Source: M55B175 sp964635265
GTDB lineage: Bacteria; Desulfobacterota; Desulfobacteria; Desulfobacterales; Desulfosalsimonadaceae
Assembly: GCA_964635265.1 (NCBI GenBank)
Contig: CAZWNV010000103.1
Location: 1 to 10,678 of the forward strand
DNA: 10,678 nt
Direction: 5' to 3'
Part shown: piece after piece, positions 1 through 6,384 of the stretch
Layout of the letters: each line of letters starts with the position of its first letter
Numbering within the stretch: the first letter of the stretch is position 1
Program-made: the position numbers and the translations under genes
Notes under the pieces: generated by a model
The model's database searches: none
Seen by the model: only the letters and a program-made list of their open reading frames with translations
Told to the model about the DNA's origin: nothing

Positions 1-2
1 TA

Positions 3-80
3 CAAGTACCCCCCGGGCCGAGGCCCGGGTCCGACCCGGTCTGTAACTTCCAGGGCCGGCTGAAGGCACTTAGGGGCTGA
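3..80 (+). CDS. Possible 3' end of an upstream gene cut by the window edge
   Basis: Frame 3 is open from the window edge to a TGA at 78-80 and would encode a 25-residue tail that is rich in Pro and Gly at first and ends in KALRG. It is followed nine bases later by a perfect 11-bp inverted repeat (89-116), which would suit the end of a transcript. Nothing in the peptide is recognisable. The reading frame also runs through very GC-rich palindromes, so it may equally be non-coding. The other two forward frames also stay open to stops at 61-63 and 44-46, so openness alone is weak evidence. Confidence 0.15.
   Translation, partial: QVPPGPRPGSDPVCNFQGRLKALRG
12..39. repeat. Overlapping GC-rich inverted repeats
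   Basis: CCCGGGCC at 12-19 and GGCCCGGG at 22-29 form a perfect 8-bp inverted repeat with a 2-base spacer. The right half overlaps a second perfect inverted repeat, CCGGGT at 25-30 and ACCCGG at 34-39. The two stems use the same bases (25-29) and so cannot form together. No T-tract follows. The role is unknown; these could be RNA folds near the end of an upstream gene or simply GC-rich sequence. Confidence 0.5.
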
Positions 81-88
81 GTTAATGA

Positions 89-116
89 TATCGGGGGAAA
101 CCGCCTTCCCCCGATA
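89..116 (+). terminator. Perfect 11-bp hairpin upstream of the YedF-like gene
   Basis: TATCGGGGGAA (89-99) and TTCCCCCGATA (106-116) are exact reverse complements around the 6-base loop ACCGCC. The hairpin is strong, but no T-run follows directly on the plus strand. The first T-run comes only at about 150-155, after a weak 5-bp ATGCA/TGCAT pairing (126-130 with 146-150). It could be a transcription end or 3'-protecting stem for whatever lies to the left, or a leader element for the following gene. The inverted repeat is certain; calling it a terminator is an inference. Confidence 0.4.
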
Positions 117-205
117 CCATCGAGTATGCAGCGCAGCGCAGATATTGCATTTTTTACGAAGCCATCAGGGACTGAGGCCTATGCCTGCAAGCTCCGGAGG
201 AGGAT

Positions 206-817
206 ATGACGGAAATTGATGCAAGGGGAAAAGCATGCCCGGCGCCGGTCTTGATGACCCGGGACGCCATAGCCGGCAATCCCGGCGAGGCGGTCCGCGT
301 GATTGTGGACAACGAGGCGGCAAAGCAGAATGTCACGCGCTTTCTGGAGTCCCAGGGGTACACGGCGGAGGCCCGTGAAGAGGGGCCGGATTTCTGCGTC
401 AGCGGATCCTGCGCGGATGCGCCGCAGGCGTCGCAGGAATCCGTCGGCAGCGGGCATACCGAAGAGGGGCCGGCAGACGAGCGCAAGATCATGGTCATGG
501 TCTGCACCGACCGCATGGGCTATGGCGATGACGTGCTGGGCCGTAAGCTGATGGCCAATTTTATCAAGACGCTCGAGGAAATGGGCCCGGAGCTGTGGCG
601 GCTGGTGCTGGTCAACAACGGGGTAAAACTTGCGATTTCCGGCTCAGAGAGCCTGGAGGATCTTCAAAAACTGGAGCAGGAGGGCATCGTGCTGCTGGTC
701 TGCGGCACCTGCCTGGACCATTTCGGGCTCCTGGAACAAAAGCAGGTGGGGGTCACCACCAACATGCTCGACATCGTCACCGCCATGCAGCTTGCGGACA
801 AGGTGATCAATATCTAA
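206..817 (+). CDS. yedF: YedF-like selenium-associated TusA-DsrE fusion protein
   Basis: This 203-residue protein matches the layout of the family annotated as 'sulfurtransferase-like selenium metabolism protein YedF'. Residues 1 to about 72 form a TusA/SirA-like domain with the CPxP signature (C11-P-A-P14), the persulfide-carrying cysteine in TusA. A short linker (about 73-92) leads to a DsrE/DsrF-like domain (about 93-203) with a C166-G-T-C169 pair. C64 and C69 lie at the end of the first domain. Such proteins are thought to handle reactive sulfur or selenium in the cytoplasm, and are often found near selD or selenocysteine genes; none of those is visible here. A strong Shine-Dalgarno run (GGAGGAGG, 196-203) fixes the ATG at 206. 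The gene converges with the NYN gene, leaving a 20-base gap. Family assignment is secure; the exact biochemical role is not established for the family. Confidence 0.9.
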   Translation: MTEIDARGKACPAPVLMTRDAIAGNPGEAVRVIVDNEAAKQNVTRFLESQGYTAEAREEGPDFCVSGSCADAPQASQESVGSGHTEEGPADERKIMVMVCTDRMGYGDDVLGRKLMANFIKTLEEMGPELWRLVLVNNGVKLAISGSESLEDLQKLEQEGIVLLVCGTCLDHFGLLEQKQVGVTTNMLDIVTAMQLADKVINI

Positions 818-837
818 ATGATTCCTCCTTGCTCGTA

Positions 838-1476
838 TCAAACCCAACTGTCCGGGCGGTTTAGCACAACACCGTTGGGCAACTGAACCTTTTCGGGAAA
901 TTGGCATTTTTTAAGAACATTTTTCCGGATCTTGAGCCAGAAATCACATACAGAACTCAGCTCAGAAGACCAACGATCAATCGGAAACAATACGCCGAAT
1001 CGCTTCTGCGGGAAATTTGCCTGCGCCATTTTTATTGCCGGTACCAAATCGGTGTCAGTGGTCACAACTATGGCTTTGTCGTATGTATTTCTATAGGCTT
1101 CATTGAGCAAATACAGGGCGATATTAACGTCGGTTTCTTTCTCTTCGTGGTATTTGTATGAAGCACCGCAAAATTTACAGAACCTGTCTTTTTCTTTGAA
1201 TTTGCCCTTTATCACCTTTACACTTTCATTTTCCAGGGCAGCAATAAAGGTCTTATGGCGTGCTTCCGAGGCTGGTCTCCAATAGGCAAGGGCGGTGAAA
1301 TAAAATACTTCCGCGAGCAGATCAGTTTTGACCACAAACTGCCTGGCAAGGGCCATGAAGTTCAGCCAGAGGTACTTGTTGTAATGCATTAAGTGTTGAT
1401 GAGAATTTTTGTCGTAGGGCTTTAAGGAATGATAAATATTGAATCCATCTATAAAAAAAGAAACCCGTCTACTCAT
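838..1476 (-). CDS. NYN domain (PIN-like, LabA/DUF88-type) putative ribonuclease
   Basis: The 212-residue product opens directly into a PIN-like NYN fold: FFIDGFNIY holds the first acidic metal ligand D10 and N13. KETDVNIALYLL (113-124) supplies D116, and the TTDTDLVPA segment (139-147) supplies D141 and D143. Together these make the acidic cluster expected of NYN nucleases. A CxxC pair (C100, C103) sits in the loop before the second motif, as in many relatives, perhaps as a small zinc site. NYN proteins are predicted or shown RNases; the target here is unknown. I chose ATG 1476 because the motif starts nine residues in. The longer frame back to 1527 would run through a terminator hairpin. 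The ribosome site (CAGGG) is weak. The gene is markedly AT-rich: sampled 60-base rows at 1081 and 1381 are about 37% and 30% GC, against about 70% for a Liv-operon row (8041). This suggests recent acquisition. Confidence 0.85.
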   Translation of the reverse strand: MSRRVSFFIDGFNIYHSLKPYDKNSHQHLMHYNKYLWLNFMALARQFVVKTDLLAEVFYFTALAYWRPASEARHKTFIAALENESVKVIKGKFKEKDRFCKFCGASYKYHEEKETDVNIALYLLNEAYRNTYDKAIVVTTDTDLVPAIKMAQANFPQKRFGVLFPIDRWSSELSSVCDFWLKIRKNVLKKCQFPEKVQLPNGVVLNRPDSWV

Positions 1477-1491
1477 TTTATACCCTGAATA

Positions 1492-1520
1492 AAAAAATGC
1501 CCTGGCATTAATACCAGGGC
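1492..1520 (-). terminator. Intrinsic terminator, or attenuator in the NYN leader
   Basis: Read on the minus strand, GCCCTGGTATT pairs with AATGCCAGGGC (1520 back to 1499). The core stem is 7 bp (1514-1520 with 1499-1505), extended by a G-U wobble and A-T pairs, and is followed at once by seven T's at 1498-1492, apart from one A. This is a classic rho-independent terminator. It lies between the DUF3783 stop (1587) and the NYN start (1476), so it could simply end the DUF3783 transcript. However, a good promoter (1565-1590) fires from upstream of it, which would place it in the NYN 5' leader. Read on the plus strand no T-run follows. Confidence 0.75.
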
Positions 1521-1564
1521 GGCCCATGTCGCCGTAGCTTCATGGGGATGAATTCTTAATTAAC

Positions 1565-1590
1565 ATTATCACAAATAACGGGGCTGTCAA
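1565..1590 (-). promoter_or_regulatory. Candidate sigma70 promoter for the NYN gene
   Basis: The minus strand carries a perfect -35 box TTGACA (1590-1585) overlapping the DUF3783 stop codon, then an extended -10 element TGTGATAAT (1573-1565) with GATAAT as a 5/6 match. The spacer is only 14 bases, shorter than the usual 16-18, but an extended -10 can tolerate poor -35 spacing. The expected start near 1558 gives a leader of about 80 bases that contains the terminator hairpin. The call rests on motifs alone. Confidence 0.45.
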
Positions 1591-2024
1591 TAGATTTCGT
1601 TTTTCTTTTTCCCCTCCATGGCCTCGCGTTCCCGCTGGAGCTCGGTGATCAGGTCGGCAAGCGGCCAGGTGTCGGAATAGGGCGTGAGGGTGGCCCACAG
1701 CGGCCGGGGCAGGCCCTGGTTCTTGTAGGCCGAGAGCAGGCGGTGGAGTTCGCCCTCGGTGATTCCCGCGACAATGATGGCCCGGCTAAGCCCCGAGGCG
1801 GCCCCGCTGCCGGCCTTGTCCGGCCGGGAGAAAAGATCCTGCAGGGTCTGCGTACTGTCCGCCTCTGTGGCATACACCACGGCAAGATCGCCTAAGTTTT
1901 CGGCCTCCAGAAAGGCGGCCAGGGTTTTCTGCTCCTCAGGCGAAAACCCGCATACCAGCAGGGCCCTTTCCCCGTACAGGGGCTTTGCCGATTTCTTGAC
2001 CTTCTTGAACGTGTTTTTGCTCAT
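1587..2024 (-). CDS. DUF3783 domain protein
   Basis: This 145-residue protein has the features of the DUF3783 family, short proteins of unknown function found in anaerobic bacteria. The recognisable part is about residues 75-135: a hydrophobic strand (RAIIVAGI), the helix ELHRLLSAYKNQGL, then the PLWATLTPYSDTWPLADLI segment and a charged C-terminal helix (LITELQREREAMEGKKK). The N-terminal 18 residues are strongly basic (KKVKKSAKPLYGER), and residues 20-26 (ALLVCGF) look like a first strand. No catalytic motif, signal peptide or membrane segment is visible. ATG 2024 is preceded by a strong ribosome site (AAGGGAGGAG, 2037-2028). It is transcribed divergently from the HD-domain gene. Its stop overlaps the putative NYN promoter, and the NYN gene lies downstream past a terminator, so joint expression is doubtful. 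The function is unknown. Confidence 0.75.
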   Translation of the reverse strand: MSKNTFKKVKKSAKPLYGERALLVCGFSPEEQKTLAAFLEAENLGDLAVVYATEADSTQTLQDLFSRPDKAGSGAASGLSRAIIVAGITEGELHRLLSAYKNQGLPRPLWATLTPYSDTWPLADLITELQREREAMEGKKKNEIY

Positions 2025-2114
2025 GGGCTCCTCCCTTGCAGCGGCACATTGTTTGGTTTGTGATGCGGCCTGCAGGGTTTTGTACTACAAAGCGCCCGGT
2101 TTTGCCATCCCAAA

Positions 2115-2128
2115 CTGCCGTTCGGCAG
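2115..2128. repeat. Short palindrome in the divergent intergenic region
   Basis: CTGCCG (2115-2120) and CGGCAG (2123-2128) are exact inverted halves around TT. The site lies about midway in the 211-base region between the divergent DUF3783 and HD-domain genes, 31 bases before the candidate -35 box of the latter. It could be an operator for either gene or chance; no factor can be named. The rest of 2025-2235 shows no gene. Confidence 0.3.
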
Positions 2129-2158
2129 ATCCCGCCCCCTCAGCCCCTCAGTCCCTTA

Positions 2159-2187
2159 TTGCCGAGAGCCGGATTTATCTGTATGCT
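2159..2187 (+). promoter_or_regulatory. Candidate sigma70 promoter for the HD-domain gene
   Basis: TTGCCG (2159-2164) and TATGCT (2182-2187), each 4/6 to consensus, are separated by an ideal 17 bases. This would place the transcript start about 42 bases before the ATG at 2236. The match is moderate and rests on motif reading only. Confidence 0.35.
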
Positions 2188-2235
2188 CAGCCCTCGAGGT
2201 TCAAAAAACCCGACAACGCCACAAAAGGAGCTTTC

Positions 2236-2829
2236 ATGGATCAGCAGCGGCTGCAGCAGCAGATTGCCTTTGTCCTGGAAATCGACCGCTTGAAAACCAT
2301 CCGGCGCCGCACCTATCTCACCGACACCAGCCGGTTTGAGAATTCGGCCGAACACAGCTGGCATGTTGCGGTAATGGCCATGGTCATGGCAGAGCACAGC
2401 AATTTTGCGGACATGGACGCATCCCGGGTGATCCGGATGCTGCTCGTCCATGACCTGGTGGAAATCGATGCGGGCGACACCTTTGCCTATGACGAGCAGG
2501 CCAGGCAGGACAAAAAGGAGCGCGAGCAGGCGGCCGCGGAGCGGGTCTTCGGCCTGCTGCCCGCGGACCAGGCGGCTGCCTTCCGCGGCCTCTGGGAGGA
2601 GTTTGAAGACAGGCAGACGCCGGAGGCCAGGTTTGCCGCGGCCCTGGACCGGATCCAGCCGCTTTTGCACAACCTCTGCACCCGGGGAAAATCCTGGCAG
2701 GAGCACGGCGTCCGCGAGGAGCAGGTTCTGGCCCTGAACCGCCACAGCGCGGAAGGCTCTGCTGCGCTGTGGGAGTATGCCGCCCGCTGGATTCAGAAGG
2801 CGGTGGAAAACGGGGATCTGCCGCGATAG
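2236..2829 (+). CDS. HD-domain phosphohydrolase, HDDC2/YfbR-like
   Basis: The 197-residue protein is an HD-superfamily metal-dependent phosphohydrolase of the COG1896 type, which includes the 5'-deoxynucleotidase YfbR and HDDC2. The metal ligands follow the family order: H40 in NSAEHSWHVA, H72-D73 in LLVHDLVE, and D138 in ALDRIQPLL. The segment VEIDAGDTFAY (75-85) is typical of this subfamily. YfbR-like enzymes remove phosphate from deoxynucleoside monophosphates in the cytoplasm, which would fit nucleotide pool clean-up, but the substrate here cannot be read from sequence. ATG 2236 is preferred over upstream in-frame starts (the frame is open from 1759) because AAGGAG (2225-2230) sits 5 bases before it and the family's conserved sequence starts here. 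It converges on the DUF4388 gene with a 10-base gap, and its terminator probably overlaps that gene's end. Confidence 0.88.
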   Translation: MDQQRLQQQIAFVLEIDRLKTIRRRTYLTDTSRFENSAEHSWHVAVMAMVMAEHSNFADMDASRVIRMLLVHDLVEIDAGDTFAYDEQARQDKKEREQAAAERVFGLLPADQAAAFRGLWEEFEDRQTPEARFAAALDRIQPLLHNLCTRGKSWQEHGVREEQVLALNRHSAEGSAALWEYAARWIQKAVENGDLPR

Positions 2830-2851
2830 AGCAGGGTGTTTACTGCTTTTT
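2830..2851 (+). terminator. Short intrinsic terminator after the HD-domain gene
   Basis: AGCAG (2830-2834) pairs with CTGCT (2843-2847) around an 8-base loop, followed by T's through 2851, on the plus strand directly after the HD gene stop. The 5-bp stem is weak. From 2840 on it lies within the last codons of the convergent DUF4388 gene. The minus strand has no matching T-run after the hairpin. Confidence 0.4.
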
Positions 2852-3850
2852 GTCCAGCGATTGGCAGAGCAGCTCGCTCATGAACCGGATAAAGGGGGCC
2901 TGGGCATCCTCCCGGAGCCTGCGCAGGGCCTGCCGGTCTGCTTCACCGGCAATTTTGGCCGCCTCGGCCTCCGCTGCCGCCATAAGCTGGTCTGCATCCG
3001 CCGCCTCCCGGAAGAGGCCGGAGAGGGCGATCCGCAGCACGCTGCTGCGCTTTACTTCCAGGGAATCCAGGGTTTCGCGGAACTGGCGGGCATCTATGCC
3101 CTGCAGGTGCGTTACAGCCCGGCGGGCAATCTCTTCAAGGGTCATGGGCGCAATGATGGTGATATGCCCGGCTGAGAGAAGCGAATTCAAGGCCTTGTAT
3201 CCGGTGAAATCGTCGCATCCGGTGCTGTCCAGGATTTGCCGCACGGTGGCGCGGCCGTCCACGAGCGCAAGGATCCGCTGCTCCATGGGCTGCAGCCCGG
3301 AGTCCACGGGGCTCCCGGCGTTTTGGACCCGCTTGACCACGGCCTGCGGATCCGGGATCTGTTTCTGCAGCACCCCGAGTTCGTCGATCCTGCGGGAGGC
3401 TTCCAGCAGGATGTTCATGGTGCCCATTTTCTGGCCGGCCATGCCCTTGAGGTTGATCTGCTGATCGTCGTAGGAGAATTCCCCGGACTCCCAGAGGAAC
3501 ACGTTGTAGAGGGAGTTTTTCGCCTGCTCGAGCAGGAAGCCGTTTAGCTGTTTGAGCGTCAGATGGCCCTCCTGCACCAGGGTTTTGCCGATGCCCTGCT
3601 GTCTCTTGCGGCTTTCGGCAAGGCAGGTGTCCAAGGCCTGCTTGTCGATCAGGCCGTTGTTGAGCAGGAGCAGGCCGATCCGGTTGTTCTTCTGTTTCTC
3701 TGTTGCAAAGACAATGTCGCCCTCGTGCAGAATGATCTGGACCTCGTTGTCCCGGGAGCGGATTTTGAGCCGCCCCGTTTTCCTCTCGCCGCTTAGCATC
3801 TGCAGAAGCGAGGACAGGTAGAAGGTTTCGAGATTGCCTTGTATGGACAT
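2840..3850 (-). CDS. DUF4388 (PatA N-terminal-like) domain protein
   Basis: This 336-residue protein begins with a DUF4388 domain (about 1-130), recognisable from GNLETFYLSSLLQMLSGERKTG followed by the strand and turn of EVQIILHEGDIVFATE. Residues 55-120 (RIGLLLLNNGLIDKQALDTCL, then GIGKTLVQEGHLTLKQLNGFL) resemble the two helical repeats seen in MshEN/GspE N-terminal modules. Residues 185-235 look like a winged-helix unit (MEQRILALVDGRATVRQIL, then ALNSLLSAGHITI). The C-terminal 280-330 region is Ala- and Glu-rich and helical. DUF4388 proteins are common in Deltaproteobacteria and are usually linked to signalling or gliding/polarity control; no enzyme site is visible. Start ATG 3850 has AAGGAA nine bases upstream. 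It lies 17 bases after the aminopeptidase stop on the same strand, so the two are probably co-transcribed. The precise role is unknown. Confidence 0.8.
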   Translation of the reverse strand: MSIQGNLETFYLSSLLQMLSGERKTGRLKIRSRDNEVQIILHEGDIVFATEKQKNNRIGLLLLNNGLIDKQALDTCLAESRKRQQGIGKTLVQEGHLTLKQLNGFLLEQAKNSLYNVFLWESGEFSYDDQQINLKGMAGQKMGTMNILLEASRRIDELGVLQKQIPDPQAVVKRVQNAGSPVDSGLQPMEQRILALVDGRATVRQILDSTGCDDFTGYKALNSLLSAGHITIIAPMTLEEIARRAVTHLQGIDARQFRETLDSLEVKRSSVLRIALSGLFREAADADQLMAAAEAEAAKIAGEADRQALRRLREDAQAPFIRFMSELLCQSLDKKQ

Positions 3851-3867
3851 GGCGGCAAGTTCCTTTT

Positions 3868-6384
3868 TTATTCCGCGTACGCGCTGCGCAGGTTCTGGTT
3901 GATATCCAGTTTCTCAAGCGCCATCTGTACCACGGCCTCGGCGGGGCCGGCCTTGCCCCCGTTTTTGCCCGCGGTTCTGCCGGCGGCTTCCGCGAAAAAG
4001 GAGCGGATCTCATCGCCGCGGTCCAGGCCGCAGACCGGGATGATCGCCCCCGCGATGCGCTCGTGGATCAGCGGATGCACCCCGGCCAGCTCATCGTAGT
4101 GGCGCGTGTACCAGTCCCACAGCATCGGCACTGCCGAGGGGTTGCGGGCCATGTGGGCGATCGGGATGAACTTGTTGCGATCCGGGGTGTTTTTCAGGGT
4201 GTGCTCCAGGGCGTCGGCAATCTGTTCGGGCTCCCGCAAACAGCCCAGGGCGCTCAGCATGGAAATGCGCTCCTGCTCGCTCGCGGCTGCCGCGCACTGG
4301 CGGGCCAGCCATTGGAAGGCCTCCTGGCCCCGGCTGCGGGCCCCTGCCTGCATGATCGGCTGGCGGATGTCCGGGTGCAGGGATCCGCCCTCCATGAGCA
4401 TGGCAAATTGTTCAGAGGCGGCATCCAGCACGGCTTCCATGTCCAGAAGCGCAGCCAGGCTCACGGCCTGCCGCCGCAGGCGGAGTCTGCCGTGGGGCTC
4501 GTCGCGGCCGGGAGTAAGGCCCAGCCGGTCCACGACGCCCCGGACCAGGGCGCGCGCCATGTCCGCGCTCTTTTGCTGCTCCGGGCCGCAGAGCACCAGG
4601 AAGAGCTCGTGCAGGTGCTCCAGCACCGCCTGCAGCACCAGGGGGTGCTCTTCATCGCGGTAGTTCTCCAGAAATTGCAGGTACTGCTCAACACTGTACT
4701 GGCGGGCTTTTACAAGGGCAAACACGTCGCCTTCCAGCCCCCAGCGCTCGAGTTCGTCCAGGCCTTTCTGCCGCAGGCGCAGGCAGAGGGCCTCAAAGTT
4801 TGCCGGATCATCATAGGCCGTGCGGAAAAAGCCGCTGCGGCCGTCGTTGATCATGTAGCAGGCCGCGTCCGGCCCGATATCGATGGCCATCTCGCGCTCT
4901 GTCATCATGTCCGTGATCTGCTGCGAGCTGCCGTCCGCATGGTATACCCGGATCAAAAGGGGAATCGGCCAGAGCGGATCCGCCCCGGCAGCGTCCGCCG
5001 GCAGAAAGGTGAAGCGCTGCTGGTGAAGCACCAGGCGGTCGTTCTCGCGCCGGGCCACGACCAGCGGATGGCCGGGGGTTTCCACCCATGCCTGCATCAT
5101 GCGGCTTACCGGCGTGCCCGAGGCCTCCTCCAGCGCCGTCCACATGTCGCTGCTCGCGGTGCAGCCGTAGGCGTGCCGGCGCAGATACAGCTCCAGGCCC
5201 TTTTTGAAATCCGCGTCTCCCAGGTAGCCGTGGATCTGGCGCAGCACGCTTGCGCCCTTGCTGTATATGATCGGCGCGGTGCTGCTGTTGATCACTACAT
5301 GGCTGCCGCCGCGGATCTCTATGGCCGGGGCCTCTGTCAGGGCGTCCCTTGCCATGGCCGAGGCGGTCTCGCCGGCCAGAAACTGCTCCCAGATCTGCCA
5401 GTCCGGGTGGTAATGGGCAAGGGCGGCAAAGCCGAAATAGGTGGCAAAGCTCTCGTTCAGCCACAGGTACTTCCAGTCCGCCGGGGTCACCAGGTTGCCG
5501 AACCACTGGTGCACGATCTCGTGGGCAATGACCTCGCAGATCCGCTCCTCTGCGTCCGCGCTGGTCACTTCCGGGTCATAAAGCAGGAGGTTCTCCCGGA
5601 AGGTGATGGCGCCCCAGTTCTCCATCGCGCCGAAGGCAAAATCCGGCACCGCGATGAGATCCATCTTGGGCAGGGGATAGCTGATGCCGAAACTCTCCTC
5701 GCAGAAGGCCAGGGCTTTCTGGGCAAAGCCCAGTCCGTAGCCGGTCTGCTCGGCCATGCCCGGCAGCCAGGCCACGCGCACCCGGGGGTCGGTTTCCCCG
5801 CGGCAGAGCTGGAAGTCGCCGACGCCGAAAAACAAAAGGTAGGTGGCCATCTTCGGGCTGGTTTCAAAGCAGATCCGCTTTTTGCCGCCTGCCGTGCGGT
5901 TCTGCGCGCTGGCGGGCATGTTGGAGATCGCCTCCAGCTCTTCGTCCACGGTCATGGACAGCGAAAAGGCGGCCTTGTACGCGGGGTGATCCATGCAGGG
6001 AAAGGCCCGGCGGGCATCGCTCTCCTGGAACTGGGTCACCGCGATGGGGCGGGTACTGCCGTCTTTGGTGTACTGGCTGCGGTAGAACCCGGCCATGGAA
6101 TGCTGGATCTGGCCCATGTAGTCGATCTGCAGTTCAATGGCGCCTTCCATGGGCTCGGGCAGCTCGATCTGCAGCAGCTCGCCGTCCGAATGGACGCGGA
6201 AGGGGCAGGAAACCATCGCTCCCCCGAAATTGCAGGTGCAGCGGCGCACCGCCAGGTCCAGGGCGTTGAGGTCCACCGTCTGCACGGCTTCTTCCGCCTG
6301 CAGCTGCACGCGCACGCTGCCGGCGAAGTCCTGGCGGACAAGGTCCGGAGCGATGTCAATGGAGTAGAAAACCGGCCGGATCAT
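3868..6384 (-). CDS. M1 family zinc aminopeptidase
   Basis: The 838-residue product is a full-length M1 (gluzincin) aminopeptidase, removing N-terminal residues from peptides. The N-terminal beta domain runs to about 190. The catalytic domain holds the substrate-anchoring G252-AMEN-256 motif, the zinc site H288-EIVH-292 with E311 eighteen residues on (NESFATYF), and Y374 in the IIYSKGASVL segment, the transition-state tyrosine. Residues about 440-530 form a beta linker, and about 530-838 match the helical ERAP1-like C-terminal domain (it opens after SGFFRTAYDDPANFEAL). This layout resembles the ERAP/tricorn-interacting-factor type; substrate preference is unknown. No signal peptide is seen, so it is likely cytoplasmic. 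I chose ATG 6384 because family similarity starts within the first residues. The only Shine-Dalgarno match (AAAAGGAG, 6405-6398) is 13 bases away, unusually far; a GTG at 6456 would extend the protein by 24 atypical residues. It heads a probable operon with the DUF4388 gene. Confidence 0.93.
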   Translation of the reverse strand: MIRPVFYSIDIAPDLVRQDFAGSVRVQLQAEEAVQTVDLNALDLAVRRCTCNFGGAMVSCPFRVHSDGELLQIELPEPMEGAIELQIDYMGQIQHSMAGFYRSQYTKDGSTRPIAVTQFQESDARRAFPCMDHPAYKAAFSLSMTVDEELEAISNMPASAQNRTAGGKKRICFETSPKMATYLLFFGVGDFQLCRGETDPRVRVAWLPGMAEQTGYGLGFAQKALAFCEESFGISYPLPKMDLIAVPDFAFGAMENWGAITFRENLLLYDPEVTSADAEERICEVIAHEIVHQWFGNLVTPADWKYLWLNESFATYFGFAALAHYHPDWQIWEQFLAGETASAMARDALTEAPAIEIRGGSHVVINSSTAPIIYSKGASVLRQIHGYLGDADFKKGLELYLRRHAYGCTASSDMWTALEEASGTPVSRMMQAWVETPGHPLVVARRENDRLVLHQQRFTFLPADAAGADPLWPIPLLIRVYHADGSSQQITDMMTEREMAIDIGPDAACYMINDGRSGFFRTAYDDPANFEALCLRLRQKGLDELERWGLEGDVFALVKARQYSVEQYLQFLENYRDEEHPLVLQAVLEHLHELFLVLCGPEQQKSADMARALVRGVVDRLGLTPGRDEPHGRLRLRRQAVSLAALLDMEAVLDAASEQFAMLMEGGSLHPDIRQPIMQAGARSRGQEAFQWLARQCAAAASEQERISMLSALGCLREPEQIADALEHTLKNTPDRNKFIPIAHMARNPSAVPMLWDWYTRHYDELAGVHPLIHERIAGAIIPVCGLDRGDEIRSFFAEAAGRTAGKNGGKAGPAEAVVQMALEKLDINQNLRSAYAE

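Noticed and set aside
1..205. Possible tRNA-Sec or other structured RNA gene next to the selenium-associated gene
   Set aside because: No T-loop (GTTCRA-type) sequence, acceptor pairing or CCA end is present on either strand, and the hairpins do not match SRP, 6S, tmRNA or RNase P signatures that I know.
1477..1527. 17-residue N-terminal extension of the NYN protein
   Set aside because: It would be encoded by the terminator hairpin and T-tract, and the NYN motif already begins nine residues after ATG 1476.
1759..2235. N-terminal extension of the HD-domain frame back to 1759
   Set aside because: It runs antisense through the DUF3783 gene, while AAGGAG at 2225-2230 and the family's own N-terminus support ATG 2236.
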